Positions 12,425-20,644 of a stretch of 55,446 nt of DNA are shown here, piece after piece; position 1 is the first letter of the stretch; each line of letters opens with the position of its first letter. This DNA is from a virus. The stretch is taken from positions 1-55,446 of IMG/VR virus record IMGVR_UViG_3300030430_001863, one strand, 5' to 3'. The notes beneath the pieces were generated by a model that was not told where the DNA came from, did not search any database, and saw only the letters and a list, made by a program, of their open reading frames with translations. The translations under genes were made by a program, and so were the position numbers.

Positions 12425-12613
12425 TTATTCGGGTTCGGGTCGGGATGGTTCGGGTCGGGATCGGGCTTCCAGTACTGTTATTAGGTACTGGGCTCGCTCT
12501 GCTAGGGTCATATCCGTAGCAGAATGATCCACTGCCTTTTGATGCTTAAAGGCATCAGGTAGAAGATCTACCTGATGCCTCAGATCATAGGCGATGCATA
12601 ACGCCTCATCCAT
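12425..12613 (-). CDS. Small hypothetical protein with SRPEP repeat tail
   Basis: The product is 62 residues, helical in the first 50 (LRHQVDLLPDAFKHQKAVDH, LAERAQYLITVLEAR), then SRPEPSRPEPE. The Pro-Glu tail is encoded by the TCGGG repeat tract at 12429-12466 read from the other strand. The ATG shares a base with the upstream stop (TAATG). Function unknown. Confidence 0.55.
   Translation of the reverse strand: MDEALCIAYDLRHQVDLLPDAFKHQKAVDHSATDMTLAERAQYLITVLEARSRPEPSRPEPE
12429..12466. repeat. TCGGG repeat tract at a gene 3' end
   Basis: Units of TTCGGG, TCGGGA and GTCGGG occur about six times on the plus strand, nearly the same unit as at 9807-9845 and 10649-10676. Confidence 0.55.
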
Positions 12614-12888
12614 TAGTCTAGTAGCACCATATAGGCTTTTGGTTCATGCTTCATAAACCAATCCAAGCCTTGCCGCAAAGTTTTAATAAGCCCTAAATCA
12701 TCAGGTCTCTTTTCAGATAAAACACTAGCCATCATAGTAATATCATAGATAGCGGCGGCATCAGCAGGAAGTTTTACGGTTTCACCCGTAAAAATATTAG
12801 ACCGTTCTTCAGGCAAGTTTTTTGCCTTTTCGATAATCTTTTCTACTTTAGCATTTACATTTTTAGCAAAGGGTAATTTTCTAGTCAT
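12613..12888 (-). CDS. Hypothetical protein (91 aa)
   Basis: The start is taken at 12888 (an in-frame ATG at 12897 is possible), overlapping the membrane-protein gene by eight bases. The product is helical with a Lys-rich N-terminus (TRKLPFAKNVNAKVEKIIEK) and a conserved-looking middle (DAAAIYDITMMASVLSE). No family recognised. It is in the five-gene leftward unit that starts at 13317. Confidence 0.6.
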   Translation of the reverse strand: MTRKLPFAKNVNAKVEKIIEKAKNLPEERSNIFTGETVKLPADAAAIYDITMMASVLSEKRPDDLGLIKTLRQGLDWFMKHEPKAYMVLLD

Positions 12889-13078
12889 TTTTTCCATCCC
12901 AAATGGTTAGTTGAATAACCGCTGCCGCATAGAATGCCGCAACAGCGTGAAGTACCATAGCCAGCCGCATAAGACTGTCTACACTTTCGCTCATTTCTGT
13001 AGTTAATCCATACAGTAAATGAGCAATCACTAGCAGGATTACTCCTGCTAGTGTTAAGGCTAAAGCCCAGCGGTTCAT
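12881..13078 (-). CDS. Small two-span membrane protein
   Basis: The product is 65 residues from the ATG at 13078, overlapping the upstream stop as ATGA. Two hydrophobic segments are visible, about residues 5-25 (ALALTLAGVILLVIAHLLYG) and 39-60 (RLAMVLHAVAAFYAAAVIQL), joined by a polar loop. A small inner-membrane phage protein made with early genes; could modify the host membrane or block superinfection. No family assigned. Confidence 0.6.
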   Translation of the reverse strand: MNRWALALTLAGVILLVIAHLLYGLTTEMSESVDSLMRLAMVLHAVAAFYAAAVIQLTIWDGKND

Positions 13079-13317
13079 TTCCAAGTAAACATTTTGCGTG
13101 TTTGCGTATATGCCTCTTTAGCGGCATATTGGAAATCTTGCTCTTGATAAAAAGCATAACCTGCCTTAATCGCCAAAGACCTAGTGTCTTTTAAACGTGC
13201 TTCAGTTTGCTTAATGATTTCTTTCAGATGATGAACCTCAGCTTGCATGGCCTCTTTATCACCTGAAGTAGCTAATTTCTTAGCGGCAGTTAAGTTTTTT
13301 TGAATTTGATGTAACAT
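13075..13317 (-). CDS. Small hypothetical helical protein (80 aa)
   Basis: First gene of the leftward unit; AGGAGG-like (GGAGGTG) precedes the ATG at 13317. The sequence is helical and charged throughout, with coiled-coil-like spacing (EAMQAEVHHLKEIIKQTEARL), then a Tyr/Gln-rich segment (YAFYQEQDFQYAAKEAY). No motif recognised. A 19-bp palindrome 25 bases upstream probably regulates it. Confidence 0.6.
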   Translation of the reverse strand: MLHQIQKNLTAAKKLATSGDKEAMQAEVHHLKEIIKQTEARLKDTRSLAIKAGYAFYQEQDFQYAAKEAYTQTRKMFTWK

Positions 13318-13341
13318 AATTCACACCTCCATAGTCGCGTT

Positions 13342-13360
13342 ATGTTTACCTAGTAAACAT
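13342..13360. promoter_or_regulatory. 19-bp palindrome, candidate operator
   Basis: ATGTTTACCTAGTAAACAT is an 8-bp inverted repeat around a 3-base centre. It overlaps a weak minus-strand promoter match (TTGTAT, 17 bp, TATGTT) ahead of the 13317 gene. No second copy was noticed in the window. Confidence 0.55.
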
Positions 13361-13429
13361 AATATTTAAACATGATAAATACAACCCACAAACAAACAAA
13401 AATAGTGATGGATATTTGACACCCAGGCC

Positions 13430-13537
13430 GTCAAATTACTGACGCGTTTGTCAAATTATTGACTTGACAAGGGGTTACTTGGGCAAAAAACGGGGGTTTG
13501 TCAGATTTTTGACACCCCACCCCGTCAAATTTTTGAC
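13430..13537. repeat. Four 14-bp GTCA-N6-TGAC elements
   Basis: GTCAAATTACTGAC (13430-13443), GTCAAATTATTGAC (13450-13463), GTCAGATTTTTGAC (13500-13513) and GTCAAATTTTTGAC (13524-13537). Each is a short imperfect palindrome with GTCA/TGAC ends. They fill the 387-bp gap 13318-13704 between early and late genes, where no gene is seen. They probably bind a dimeric regulator controlling late transcription. Confidence 0.8.
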
Positions 13538-13561
13538 GGGCGGGTGCCGCCCCACCCGCCC
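13538..13561. other. GC-rich hairpin before the late genes
   Basis: GGGCGGGTG (13538-13546) pairs with CACCCGCCC (13553-13561) around six bases, directly after the last GTCA element. There is no T tract, so it is not a classic terminator. A weak promoter match follows (TTGCAA 13616-13621, TATAAA 13637-13642, spacing 15). Confidence 0.6.
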
Positions 13562-13704
13562 GCCCTAGTTGGGTAGATTTATTCACAGGTTTTTCCGTTG
13601 GAGGCTGCCCCTTAGTTGCAAGTTCCACAAATTAAATATAAAAAGACCAAAGGAGTCCCAGAGGGAGAGAAAAAATTACGTTGTAATTTCGTTTGGAGGT
13701 TCAG

Positions 13705-14175
13705 GTGACAAGTTACAAGAAGATGGAGGAGTGGGACATTGACCCTATGATTGAACTGGGTGCCCAGATGCATGCAGAGAGTGCCTTTAAGAATTTGGAC
13801 TACAGTCGTGAGAAGTGTGCAGCGTTAGGTATAAAGTATATTTTAAATCCGAAGTGGTTTTTTGGTTACTGTGCTTATGAGGGTGATGAGTTGATAGGCA
13901 TGATTATGGGTCATTTAGTTCCGTACTATTTTGGAAACGACCTTCTCGCAAACGATATTCTCTGGTATGTTAGAAAAGACAGGCGCGGTTCGATGGTTGG
14001 TATTCGTTTATTGAATGCTTTTAGAGACTGGGCAAAGGAGCGAGGTGCAAGTGAGATTTGCATTGGCGTTTCGACTGCGTTAGACTTAGACAGGACGCAT
14101 AAACTGTTGTCACGGATGGGGTTTACACATGTTGGTGGCACATTCAAAGAGGCGGTGAAGAATGTTGAAGCGTGA
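13705..14175 (+). CDS. GNAT-family N-acetyltransferase
   Basis: The product is 156 residues from GTG 13705, five bases after GGAGG; the frame is open a little further up. GNAT features: central strands with GYCAYEGDELIGMIMGH, then DILWYVRKDRRGSMVGIRLLNAF (the acetyl-CoA loop R-R-G-x-x-x-G near the middle), and C-terminal LLSRMGFTHVGGTF. Phage late-region GNATs of this sort precede large terminase genes in marine phages. The substrate is unknown; it could modify a virion or host protein. First gene of the late block. Confidence 0.8.
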   Translation: MTSYKKMEEWDIDPMIELGAQMHAESAFKNLDYSREKCAALGIKYILNPKWFFGYCAYEGDELIGMIMGHLVPYYFGNDLLANDILWYVRKDRRGSMVGIRLLNAFRDWAKERGASEICIGVSTALDLDRTHKLLSRMGFTHVGGTFKEAVKNVEA

Positions 14176-15598
14176 TTGGTTGACTCTTGAACCTCGGTTC
14201 ATTGATCGGAGTGTTTGTTTTTGTGGCGGTGGCGGCGATACGAGCGGCGATGAGCCAGACGGCGTAACGTTTACTTCAGGCGATGATTATGTGCCAGGAC
14301 AGGGTGTTCAGATTAGTTCTAGCACTTTGGCTCCAGGTTCAGAAACCGACACATTTCAAGGTCGGAATACTTCAGACGCGGCTCTTGGTGCTTTTGCAGC
14401 GGCAGATCCTTTTGCGGCAGGGGCAGGAAGGGGTTCAAACATTGGGTATGTATCTGGTGTCACGGGCGATGAAGAGTTTACGGGTGTTCCGTCTGTTGCG
14501 GCTCCAGCAGCGGCTGGTGCGTTAGCGTCATTAGATGATTCTTTCAACTTGTCTCCTCCTGCTTCTCCGTTACAGAACCTGACCGCTGAACAAAAGGCGA
14601 TTGTTGAGACTGCTCGGATGATGGGAGACCCACTACCTGATTTCAGCAGGCCGATGACAGTTGCAGAAATAGCAGCAGCGGACAGGCCGCGTGCTGAACA
14701 AGCTAATCTTTTTGCACAGACAGAGGCAGAGATTGAGGCTGGTCAGCAAAGGGAGCGGGACCGTGCGGCGGCGATTGACGCTATCAACGCCATGACAGGC
14801 ATTACTCGTGCGCAGGGTGCAACAGCACAAAACGTTCTTGGTTCTGGAATCTCGACTCTTGATACTACTGACGATGCTCGTGCGCAGGCGACTAGGAGTT
14901 CTCCAGCTTTTGTTTCAGGTGTTGGGAACACGGCTGAGTTTGGTGTTTCAAGACCAGACACTGTGACAGATCAGCAACTAGCTGATCAAATTATGGCTTC
15001 TTCGCAAGGAGTGGATCGTGACGCTGAAGTTGTATCAGCATTAAGCGATAATTTTTTAGATGAGCGTGGTCGTCAGGACGTTAACGTTTTAGGGGAAAAG
15101 ATTGCGGACTACTTTAACAATCCGCTTGTTGAGGCGGGTCAACAGTTAGAACGGTTTAGTCCTATTGGTGCGCTTGTGCGAGGGATAACTGGACAGCCAA
15201 GTTTGTTTACTGATAAAGCAGGTTTACCAAGTTTTGGCAGTCTTGGAGATATGACAAAGGCTGTTCAGGCAGGTGGCAGGCTTACAACAGATGACAAAGG
15301 AAACCCCTTATATGTTACTATGCCAGACGGCAGTACCGTTGGTGCTCCATCACAGCCGTCTAGCTTAATGACTGGCGGCGGAGGCGGTTCTGCCACTGCG
15401 CCTAAGTCTCCAATGGATCCATGTCCACCTGGTTACAAGATGGTTGACGGTGTGTGCCAGCCAACGGGTCAAGAAGAGGGGGAAGGTTTTCAAACAGGTT
15501 CAGGTGTGGGCGATACCCGCTTCTCACCCTTCTATACACCACAACAGGTTGGCGATATAAATCCGTTTGTTCTTCAGCCATATAGAAATGAGTCTTGA
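14162..15598 (+). CDS. Hypothetical late protein, low-complexity (possible virion protein)
   Basis: The product is 478 residues, rich in Ala, Gly, Ser and Asp, mostly without obvious fold. The N-terminus has CFCGGGGDTSGDEPD; a middle segment is helical (LFAQTEAEIEAGQQRERDRA); the C-terminus has CPPGYKMVDGVCQP, a Cys-Pro-Gly-Tyr pattern that recurs in marine phage structural proteins. It overlaps the GNAT gene by 14 bases and the large terminase by 11. It is probably a virion-associated protein, by composition and place only. Confidence 0.55.
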   Translation: MLKRDWLTLEPRFIDRSVCFCGGGGDTSGDEPDGVTFTSGDDYVPGQGVQISSSTLAPGSETDTFQGRNTSDAALGAFAAADPFAAGAGRGSNIGYVSGVTGDEEFTGVPSVAAPAAAGALASLDDSFNLSPPASPLQNLTAEQKAIVETARMMGDPLPDFSRPMTVAEIAAADRPRAEQANLFAQTEAEIEAGQQRERDRAAAIDAINAMTGITRAQGATAQNVLGSGISTLDTTDDARAQATRSSPAFVSGVGNTAEFGVSRPDTVTDQQLADQIMASSQGVDRDAEVVSALSDNFLDERGRQDVNVLGEKIADYFNNPLVEAGQQLERFSPIGALVRGITGQPSLFTDKAGLPSFGSLGDMTKAVQAGGRLTTDDKGNPLYVTMPDGSTVGAPSQPSSLMTGGGGGSATAPKSPMDPCPPGYKMVDGVCQPTGQEEGEGFQTGSGVGDTRFSPFYTPQQVGDINPFVLQPYRNES

Positions 15599-17048
15599 AA
15601 CAATACCAGAGGAAGTAGCTCGTGAGATACTTGCTCTGCAACAACAGAATGTAAAGCTGCACATACGAGAACAAGCTCGTGAAGAGTTCATGCCGTTTGT
15701 GCATCATGTGTATGACGGCTTCATTGAGGGTCGTCACCACCGCATAATCGCTGAAAAACTAGAAGAAGTGGCGCAAGGCAAGCTGAAAAGGCTGATTGTG
15801 AACATGCCACCGCGTCATTCTAAGTCAGAATTTGCGTCATATTTGATGCCAGCGTGGTTTTTGGGGCGAAATCCGAAGCTAAAAATTATTCAGGCCACCC
15901 ATAACACCGAATTAGCGGTCAGATTTGGCAGAAAAGTGCGAGATTTGATTGATACGCCCGATTATTGCACTGTTTTTCCTGATACAAAGCTAAAATCAGA
16001 CGATAAAGCCGCTGGAAGGTGGGGAACATCCGTTGGTGGAGAGTATTTTGCCGCTGGTGTGGGTGCTGCAATGACTGGACGCGGTGCAGATTTGCTGATT
16101 ATTGACGATCCGCACTCGGAACAGGACGCTTTGTCGTCTACAGCCTTTGATAATGCGTTTGAGTGGTACACATCAGGTCCTCGACAGCGTTTACAGCCTG
16201 GTGGAGCGATAATTATCGTTATGACACGCTGGGGCATGAAGGATTTGACGGGTCAGGTCATAAAAATGCAGGGCACAGACACAATGGCGGACGAGTGGGA
16301 GGTCATAGAGTTTCCTGCCATACTACCTTCTGACAAGCCCCTGTGGCCTGAGTTCTGGAACAAAGACGATCTGGTGAAGGTCAAGGCATCTTTGCCTTTA
16401 GCAAAATGGAATGCGCAGTGGCAGCAAAACCCTACGGCTACAGAGGGCGCAATCGTCAAGAAAGAGTGGTGGATGATGTGGGAGAAGGAAGAAATCCCGC
16501 CTGTGAAGTACATCATTCAATCATATGACACGGCGTTCAGCAAAAAAGAAACTGCCGACTACTCTGCTATTACGACATGGGGCGTTTTCACAAACGAAGA
16601 GACAGGAACCGACAACGTCATCCTGATGGATGCGCACAGAGGCCGCTGGAACTTCCCAGAACTCAAGGTTGTGGCGGCAGAAGAGTACGAATATTGGGAA
16701 CCAGACATGGTGATTATCGAGGCAAAGGCCACGGGTCAGCCTTTGACGGACGAGTTGCGTGCAGCAGGTATACCTGTGATGAACTATACACCAAGCAAAG
16801 GTCGTGATAAGATAACGCGTATGCACACAGTTGCTCCTTTGTTTGAAGCAGGGATGGTGTGGGCACCTGAACAGAAGTTTTCTGAGGAGGTTATTGAAGA
16901 ATGTCTTGCATTTCCACATGGAGAGCATGACGATTTTGTTGATAGCATGACGATGGCTTTGATACGGTTTAGGCAGGGCGGCTTTCTTGAACTAGAGGGC
17001 GAGAACGACAACACCGACTGGTATCCTAGGAAGAAGGAGTATTACTGA
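15588..17048 (+). CDS. terL: Terminase large subunit
   Basis: The product is 486 residues from the ATG at 15588. The ATPase part has a Walker A-like NMPPRHSKSE (about 72-81), Walker B LLIIDDPH (169-176) and the coupling segment MTRWG. The nuclease part has SYDTAFSKK followed by DYSAITTWG, then late acidic residues near the end (HDDFVDSMTMAL), as in RNase H-fold terminase nucleases. It powers DNA packaging through the portal. It lies 6 kb from terS, an uncommon split. Confidence 0.95.
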   Translation: MSLETIPEEVAREILALQQQNVKLHIREQAREEFMPFVHHVYDGFIEGRHHRIIAEKLEEVAQGKLKRLIVNMPPRHSKSEFASYLMPAWFLGRNPKLKIIQATHNTELAVRFGRKVRDLIDTPDYCTVFPDTKLKSDDKAAGRWGTSVGGEYFAAGVGAAMTGRGADLLIIDDPHSEQDALSSTAFDNAFEWYTSGPRQRLQPGGAIIIVMTRWGMKDLTGQVIKMQGTDTMADEWEVIEFPAILPSDKPLWPEFWNKDDLVKVKASLPLAKWNAQWQQNPTATEGAIVKKEWWMMWEKEEIPPVKYIIQSYDTAFSKKETADYSAITTWGVFTNEETGTDNVILMDAHRGRWNFPELKVVAAEEYEYWEPDMVIIEAKATGQPLTDELRAAGIPVMNYTPSKGRDKITRMHTVAPLFEAGMVWAPEQKFSEEVIEECLAFPHGEHDDFVDSMTMALIRFRQGGFLELEGENDNTDWYPRKKEYY

Positions 17049-17347
17049 TGAATGAGAAAGATAAAAAAGCAGCACAGGAAGGTCTTTCGGCTGCTGCTAA
17101 AAAGTTTATGAAGCAACAAGAAGAAAGAGCAAAAACGGCTAAAGAAAGAGCTGAAGAACTTGCGTTTGAACAATTTAAAGCAGCGGCTGCAGCAGCACGA
17201 GGTGCTAGAGTACCGACTGGAGGACCGATTGAACGTCCTAAATCCAAAGACACTAGAATGCCTGCGTCTGGTAAAAAGAAAAAGACTACGGGTGAGTTTC
17301 GTAACGGCGGTGTAGTTGATTTAGGTGATTTTAAAGGGAGCTTCTGA
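17048..17347 (+). CDS. Small basic Ala-rich protein with GGVV / FKGSF tail
   Basis: The product is 99 residues: a charged coiled-coil-like half (KKFMKQQEERAKTAKERAEE), an Ala run, then Lys-rich sequence ending NGGVVDLGDFKGSF. A similar ending occurs in the 21846 product (FKGTF). It sits between terminase and portal, overlapping terL by one base. Possibly a small virion-assembly factor; no family recognised. Confidence 0.6.
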   Translation: MNEKDKKAAQEGLSAAAKKFMKQQEERAKTAKERAEELAFEQFKAAAAAARGARVPTGGPIERPKSKDTRMPASGKKKKTTGEFRNGGVVDLGDFKGSF

Positions 17348-17496
17348 TGTCCAGCGATCCTTTCAAATATGACCTTGGTGCGCACATCCTGAATGAGTAC
17401 ACCAAAGGTATTTATATGAAACCAAAGCCTGAAGTTAAGATTAGAACAATAAAGTCTACCAAAAAGACAGGCAAGGGTAGCAAGGAGACTAAGTAA
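17347..17496 (+). CDS. Small basic protein (49 aa)
   Basis: An ORF of 49 codons runs from ATG 17347 (TGATG with the preceding stop) to TAA 17494-17496, which overlaps the portal ATG (TAATG). It opens SSDPFKYDLGAHILNEYTKG and ends Lys-rich (KKTGKGSKETK). Perfect fit between two genes argues that it is real. Function unknown. Confidence 0.65.
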   Translation: MSSDPFKYDLGAHILNEYTKGIYMKPKPEVKIRTIKSTKKTGKGSKETK

Positions 17497-19979
17497 TGGC
17501 GATACCTCCACAGCCTATGGGCAGCTTGACGGACTCTGGTATTGAAGCTCCAGAGGGAATGAGCGTAGAAGTTCCGCAACCACAGGACTTTGCTGGTGGC
17601 GCGGAGGTTATGCAACAGCCTGATGGCAGTGCCATGATACAGGCTCTTATGGGCGGACTTGAAGACGGAGATGGCATGGCTGTCGAGGCCGAACCGTACA
17701 ACCATGATGCCAACTTGGCAGAAGTCATAGATGACGGTGTTCTTGGTGAGATTTCCAGCGATTTGCGTGCCGCTTATGAAGATGACAAGGAATCAAGAGA
17801 AGAGTGGAAAGAGGCATACACAAAAGGTTTAGATCTTCTTGGTATCAAGTATCAGGAGCGCACACAGCCGTTTGAGGGTGCATCTGGTGTAACCCATCCG
17901 CTTATTGCTGAGTCTGTCACACAGTTTCAAGCGCAGTCTTACAAGGAACTGTTGCCTGCTGGCGGTCCTGTAAAAACACAGGTTATAGGTTCAAAGACGG
18001 CTGAAAAAGAAGCGCAGGCAAGCCGCGTTAAAAACTTCATGAACTATCAGATTACTGAGGTCATGGAGGAGTTTGACCCTGACACAGACCAGATGTTGTT
18101 CTATCTGCCCTTGTCTGGTTCTACATTCAAGAAAGTATACTTTGACCAGTCCAAGAACCGTGCTGTATCCGCCTTTGTACCAGCCGAAGACTTGGTTGTG
18201 CCATACTCTGCTACTGATTTAGCCACTTCGCCCCGTGTTACGCATGTACTGCGAATGGATGACAATCAGGTTCGCAAACTACAGGTTGCAGGTGTTTATA
18301 GAGATGTAGAGATATCCGCAGACGATGAAATGGATGATATCGTTAAGGATAAGGTAGACGAAATAGAGGGCGTAAGCCGTGGATACAAGGATGACACGCA
18401 CACCATTCTTGAGTTTCACGTTGACCTAGACCTTGAGGGTTTTGAGGACGCAGGTCCAGACGGCGTGCCAACAGGCATCAAACTGCCTTACATTGTAACG
18501 CTAGACCACGGTTCTGGTGAGATTCTGTCAATCATCAGGAACTACGACCAAGGCGACCCAGCCAAAATCAAGCGTCAGTATTTTGTGCACTACAAGTTCC
18601 TACCTGGTCTAGGTTTTTATGGCTTTGGCCTGATACATATGATTGGCGGACTAGGCCGTGCAGCGACTAGCATTCTTCGTCAGTTGATAGATGCAGGCAC
18701 ACTTGCCAATCTACCGTCTGGTTTCAAGGCACGCGGTATCAGGATTCGCAACGATGACGAGCCGTTAGCCCCTGGAGAGTTTCGTGACATTGATGCACCA
18801 GGTGGCGACATCCGTAACTCTATCATCCCTCTGCCATTCAAGGAACCTTCAGGCACATTAGCGTCCTTGCTGGGTAGTTTGATTGAAGGCGGACGCAGGT
18901 TTGTTTCTATTGCAGACCAGCAAATAGGTGAAGGTGGACAACGCGGCGACATGCCTGTGGGCACAACTGTTGCTCTGCTTGAGCGTGGCATGAAGGTTAT
19001 GTCTGCCATACACAAACGTCTTCACTATGCACAAAGAAACGAGTTTCGGTTACTTGCAAGAATACTGTCCATAAACCTGCCGCCTGTATATCCGTATGAG
19101 GTAGCTGGTGCACCATCTGAGATAAAGGCACAGGACTTTGATGGGCGTGTAGACGTTCTGCCAGTATCCGACCCGAACATCTTTTCGATGTCACAGCGTG
19201 TTACACTAGCGCAGACACAACTACAGTTGGCACAGTCTAATCCGCAGATTCACAACCTGCATGCCGCGTATAAGAGAATGTATCAGGCATTGGAAGTGCA
19301 GAACATTGATGAGATACTGCCTCCAAAACCAGAGCCAAAACCAACAAGCCCAAGCATAGAGAACGCCAAGGCTTTGCAGGGCGAAACTGTGAATGCTTTC
19401 CAAGAGCAAGACCATGACGCTCATATTCAGGCGCATATCCTGTTTATGAAACTGCCGATTGTCTCTGCAAGCCCGAATATTTATGCTATATTCATAGCTC
19501 ATCTACAAGATCATGTGTCTATGAAAGCACGTTTGACTGTGATGCAGGAAGTACAGCAACAACAGGCTCAAGCACAGCAAGCCATGTTGGCGGCACAGAT
19601 GGGAGCGGTTGACCCAATGGTGGCACAGCAAGCAATGCAAGAGTCTCAGATGATGGATGAAGCAACTATTGAGTCCAGAGTAGCGCAATACGAAGCGCAG
19701 TTTACTCAGGAAATAATTCAACTGCTTGCTCCTGCACAAGGACAGCAAGACCCGCTTGTAGCTATTAGAGAACAAGAACTTGCTATCAAGGCTGCAGAAT
19801 CCCAGCGCAGAGCGCAACAGGATGCTGCTGAGTTGGACTTAGAACGTCAGAAACTCCAACAAAGAGCCATGACTGACGCAGCGCGTATCGAACTCCAAGA
19901 GGAGATCGCAGAAGACAGGGCGGATGTAAACAGAGAGCGCATTCAAACCCAGCGAGAAATGGCGATGAGGCGTGGCTAG
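17496..19979 (+). CDS. Portal protein (P22-like)
   Basis: The product is 827 residues, long as in P22-type portals. After an acidic N-terminus comes a core with TQPFEGASGVTHPLIAESV, DPDTDQMLFYLPLSGSTFKK, and the segment GLIHMIGGLGRAATSILRQL (about 375-395), which I recognise from marine podovirus portals. The last 200 residues are Gln/Ala-rich helical coiled coil (QEVQQQQAQAQQAML). It forms the dodecameric DNA channel at one capsid vertex and docks terL. Its identity fixes the block as head-tail morphogenesis. Confidence 0.88.
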   Translation: MAIPPQPMGSLTDSGIEAPEGMSVEVPQPQDFAGGAEVMQQPDGSAMIQALMGGLEDGDGMAVEAEPYNHDANLAEVIDDGVLGEISSDLRAAYEDDKESREEWKEAYTKGLDLLGIKYQERTQPFEGASGVTHPLIAESVTQFQAQSYKELLPAGGPVKTQVIGSKTAEKEAQASRVKNFMNYQITEVMEEFDPDTDQMLFYLPLSGSTFKKVYFDQSKNRAVSAFVPAEDLVVPYSATDLATSPRVTHVLRMDDNQVRKLQVAGVYRDVEISADDEMDDIVKDKVDEIEGVSRGYKDDTHTILEFHVDLDLEGFEDAGPDGVPTGIKLPYIVTLDHGSGEILSIIRNYDQGDPAKIKRQYFVHYKFLPGLGFYGFGLIHMIGGLGRAATSILRQLIDAGTLANLPSGFKARGIRIRNDDEPLAPGEFRDIDAPGGDIRNSIIPLPFKEPSGTLASLLGSLIEGGRRFVSIADQQIGEGGQRGDMPVGTTVALLERGMKVMSAIHKRLHYAQRNEFRLLARILSINLPPVYPYEVAGAPSEIKAQDFDGRVDVLPVSDPNIFSMSQRVTLAQTQLQLAQSNPQIHNLHAAYKRMYQALEVQNIDEILPPKPEPKPTSPSIENAKALQGETVNAFQEQDHDAHIQAHILFMKLPIVSASPNIYAIFIAHLQDHVSMKARLTVMQEVQQQQAQAQQAMLAAQMGAVDPMVAQQAMQESQMMDEATIESRVAQYEAQFTQEIIQLLAPAQGQQDPLVAIREQELAIKAAESQRRAQQDAAELDLERQKLQQRAMTDAARIELQEEIAEDRADVNRERIQTQREMAMRRG

Positions 19980-19991
19980 GGAGATTTTAAA

Positions 19992-20438
19992 ATTCTGGCG
20001 GAACTCGCGGCTGCAAATGCGGCCTTTACAATTATTAAGAAGGCTGTCCAGAATACTGGAGACATAGCCAAAGCAGGAAAAGCTATATCAGATTTTGTTA
20101 TAGCAAAGGAGGAACTGCAACGGAAAGGTAATAAGAAAAAGAAGTCTGGAGTTCGTTCATCTGATTTAGAGGAGTTTATGGCTCTGGAAAGCATTCGGCA
20201 AAAAGAGCAACAGTTAAAACAGATAATGATTTATACAGGCAGGCCTGGACTTTGGCATGACTGGCAGAAGTTTCAAGCAGACGCTAGGAAAGAACGTAGG
20301 GTAAGAGAAGAACTGGCTAGACGCAGAAGAGCAGAACTTGCAGAAGCAATAGGATTAGGTGCAGCGGGTCTATTAGTCGCTTCAATGGTGGCAGGCTTGG
20401 TTGCTTGGGTGGCTTGGTTAAAAGGGATGTTTGACTAA
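19992..20438 (+). CDS. Portal-adjacent membrane-associated protein, non-ATG start
   Basis: The frame is open from 19980 and begins with typical N-terminal sequence (ILAELAAANAAFTIIKKAVQ). No ATG/GTG/TTG lies near; AGGGAG at 19978-19983 points to an ATT at 19992 or CTG at 19995. The first ATG (20178) would delete about 60 conserved-looking residues. The product has ELKQ-x-MIYTGRPGLWHDW, a motif familiar from marine phage proteins beside the portal, a very basic stretch (RKERRVREELARRRR) and a C-terminal hydrophobic helix (GLGAAGLLVASMVAGLVAWV). Role unknown; perhaps membrane or lysis related. Confidence 0.65.
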   Translation: MLAELAAANAAFTIIKKAVQNTGDIAKAGKAISDFVIAKEELQRKGNKKKKSGVRSSDLEEFMALESIRQKEQQLKQIMIYTGRPGLWHDWQKFQADARKERRVREELARRRRAELAEAIGLGAAGLLVASMVAGLVAWVAWLKGMFD

Positions 20439-20644
20439 TGAGTGCAGAAGACGTAGCAAGAAAGCTGTTAGAACTTAAAATACTGCCAAGGTTCATGATG
20501 CTTTGTATGACAGGCGTGTATATCAGATGCATTGAGTGGGCACTTTCACAGCCAGATTTGACAACTCAGCAGGCTTCACTAATTTCAGTTGTCACGGGTG
20601 CCATGACAGGCAGTCTGGCAGTTTGGTTAAACTCCGAGAAATGA
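20438..20644 (+). CDS. Small membrane protein (holin-like candidate)
   Basis: The product is 68 residues overlapping its neighbours by TAATG and ATGA. Two hydrophobic stretches are present (about 17-34, FMMLCMTGVYIRCIEWAL, and 47-63, ISVVTGAMTGSLAVWL). Small two-span proteins next to other lysis-like genes often are holins or holin partners. The better holin candidate is at 21453. Confidence 0.55.
   Translation: MSAEDVARKLLELKILPRFMMLCMTGVYIRCIEWALSQPDLTTQQASLISVVTGAMTGSLAVWLNSEK

Noticed and set aside
13430-13537. CRISPR-like array
   Set aside because: Repeats are 14 bp, unevenly spaced (20, 50 and 24 bp), and no cas gene exists; better read as regulator sites.
13431-13628. Leftward ORF of 65 codons in the early-late gap
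   Set aside because: Covers the GTCA elements and GC hairpin, no ribosome site, Pro/Gly-rich chance composition.
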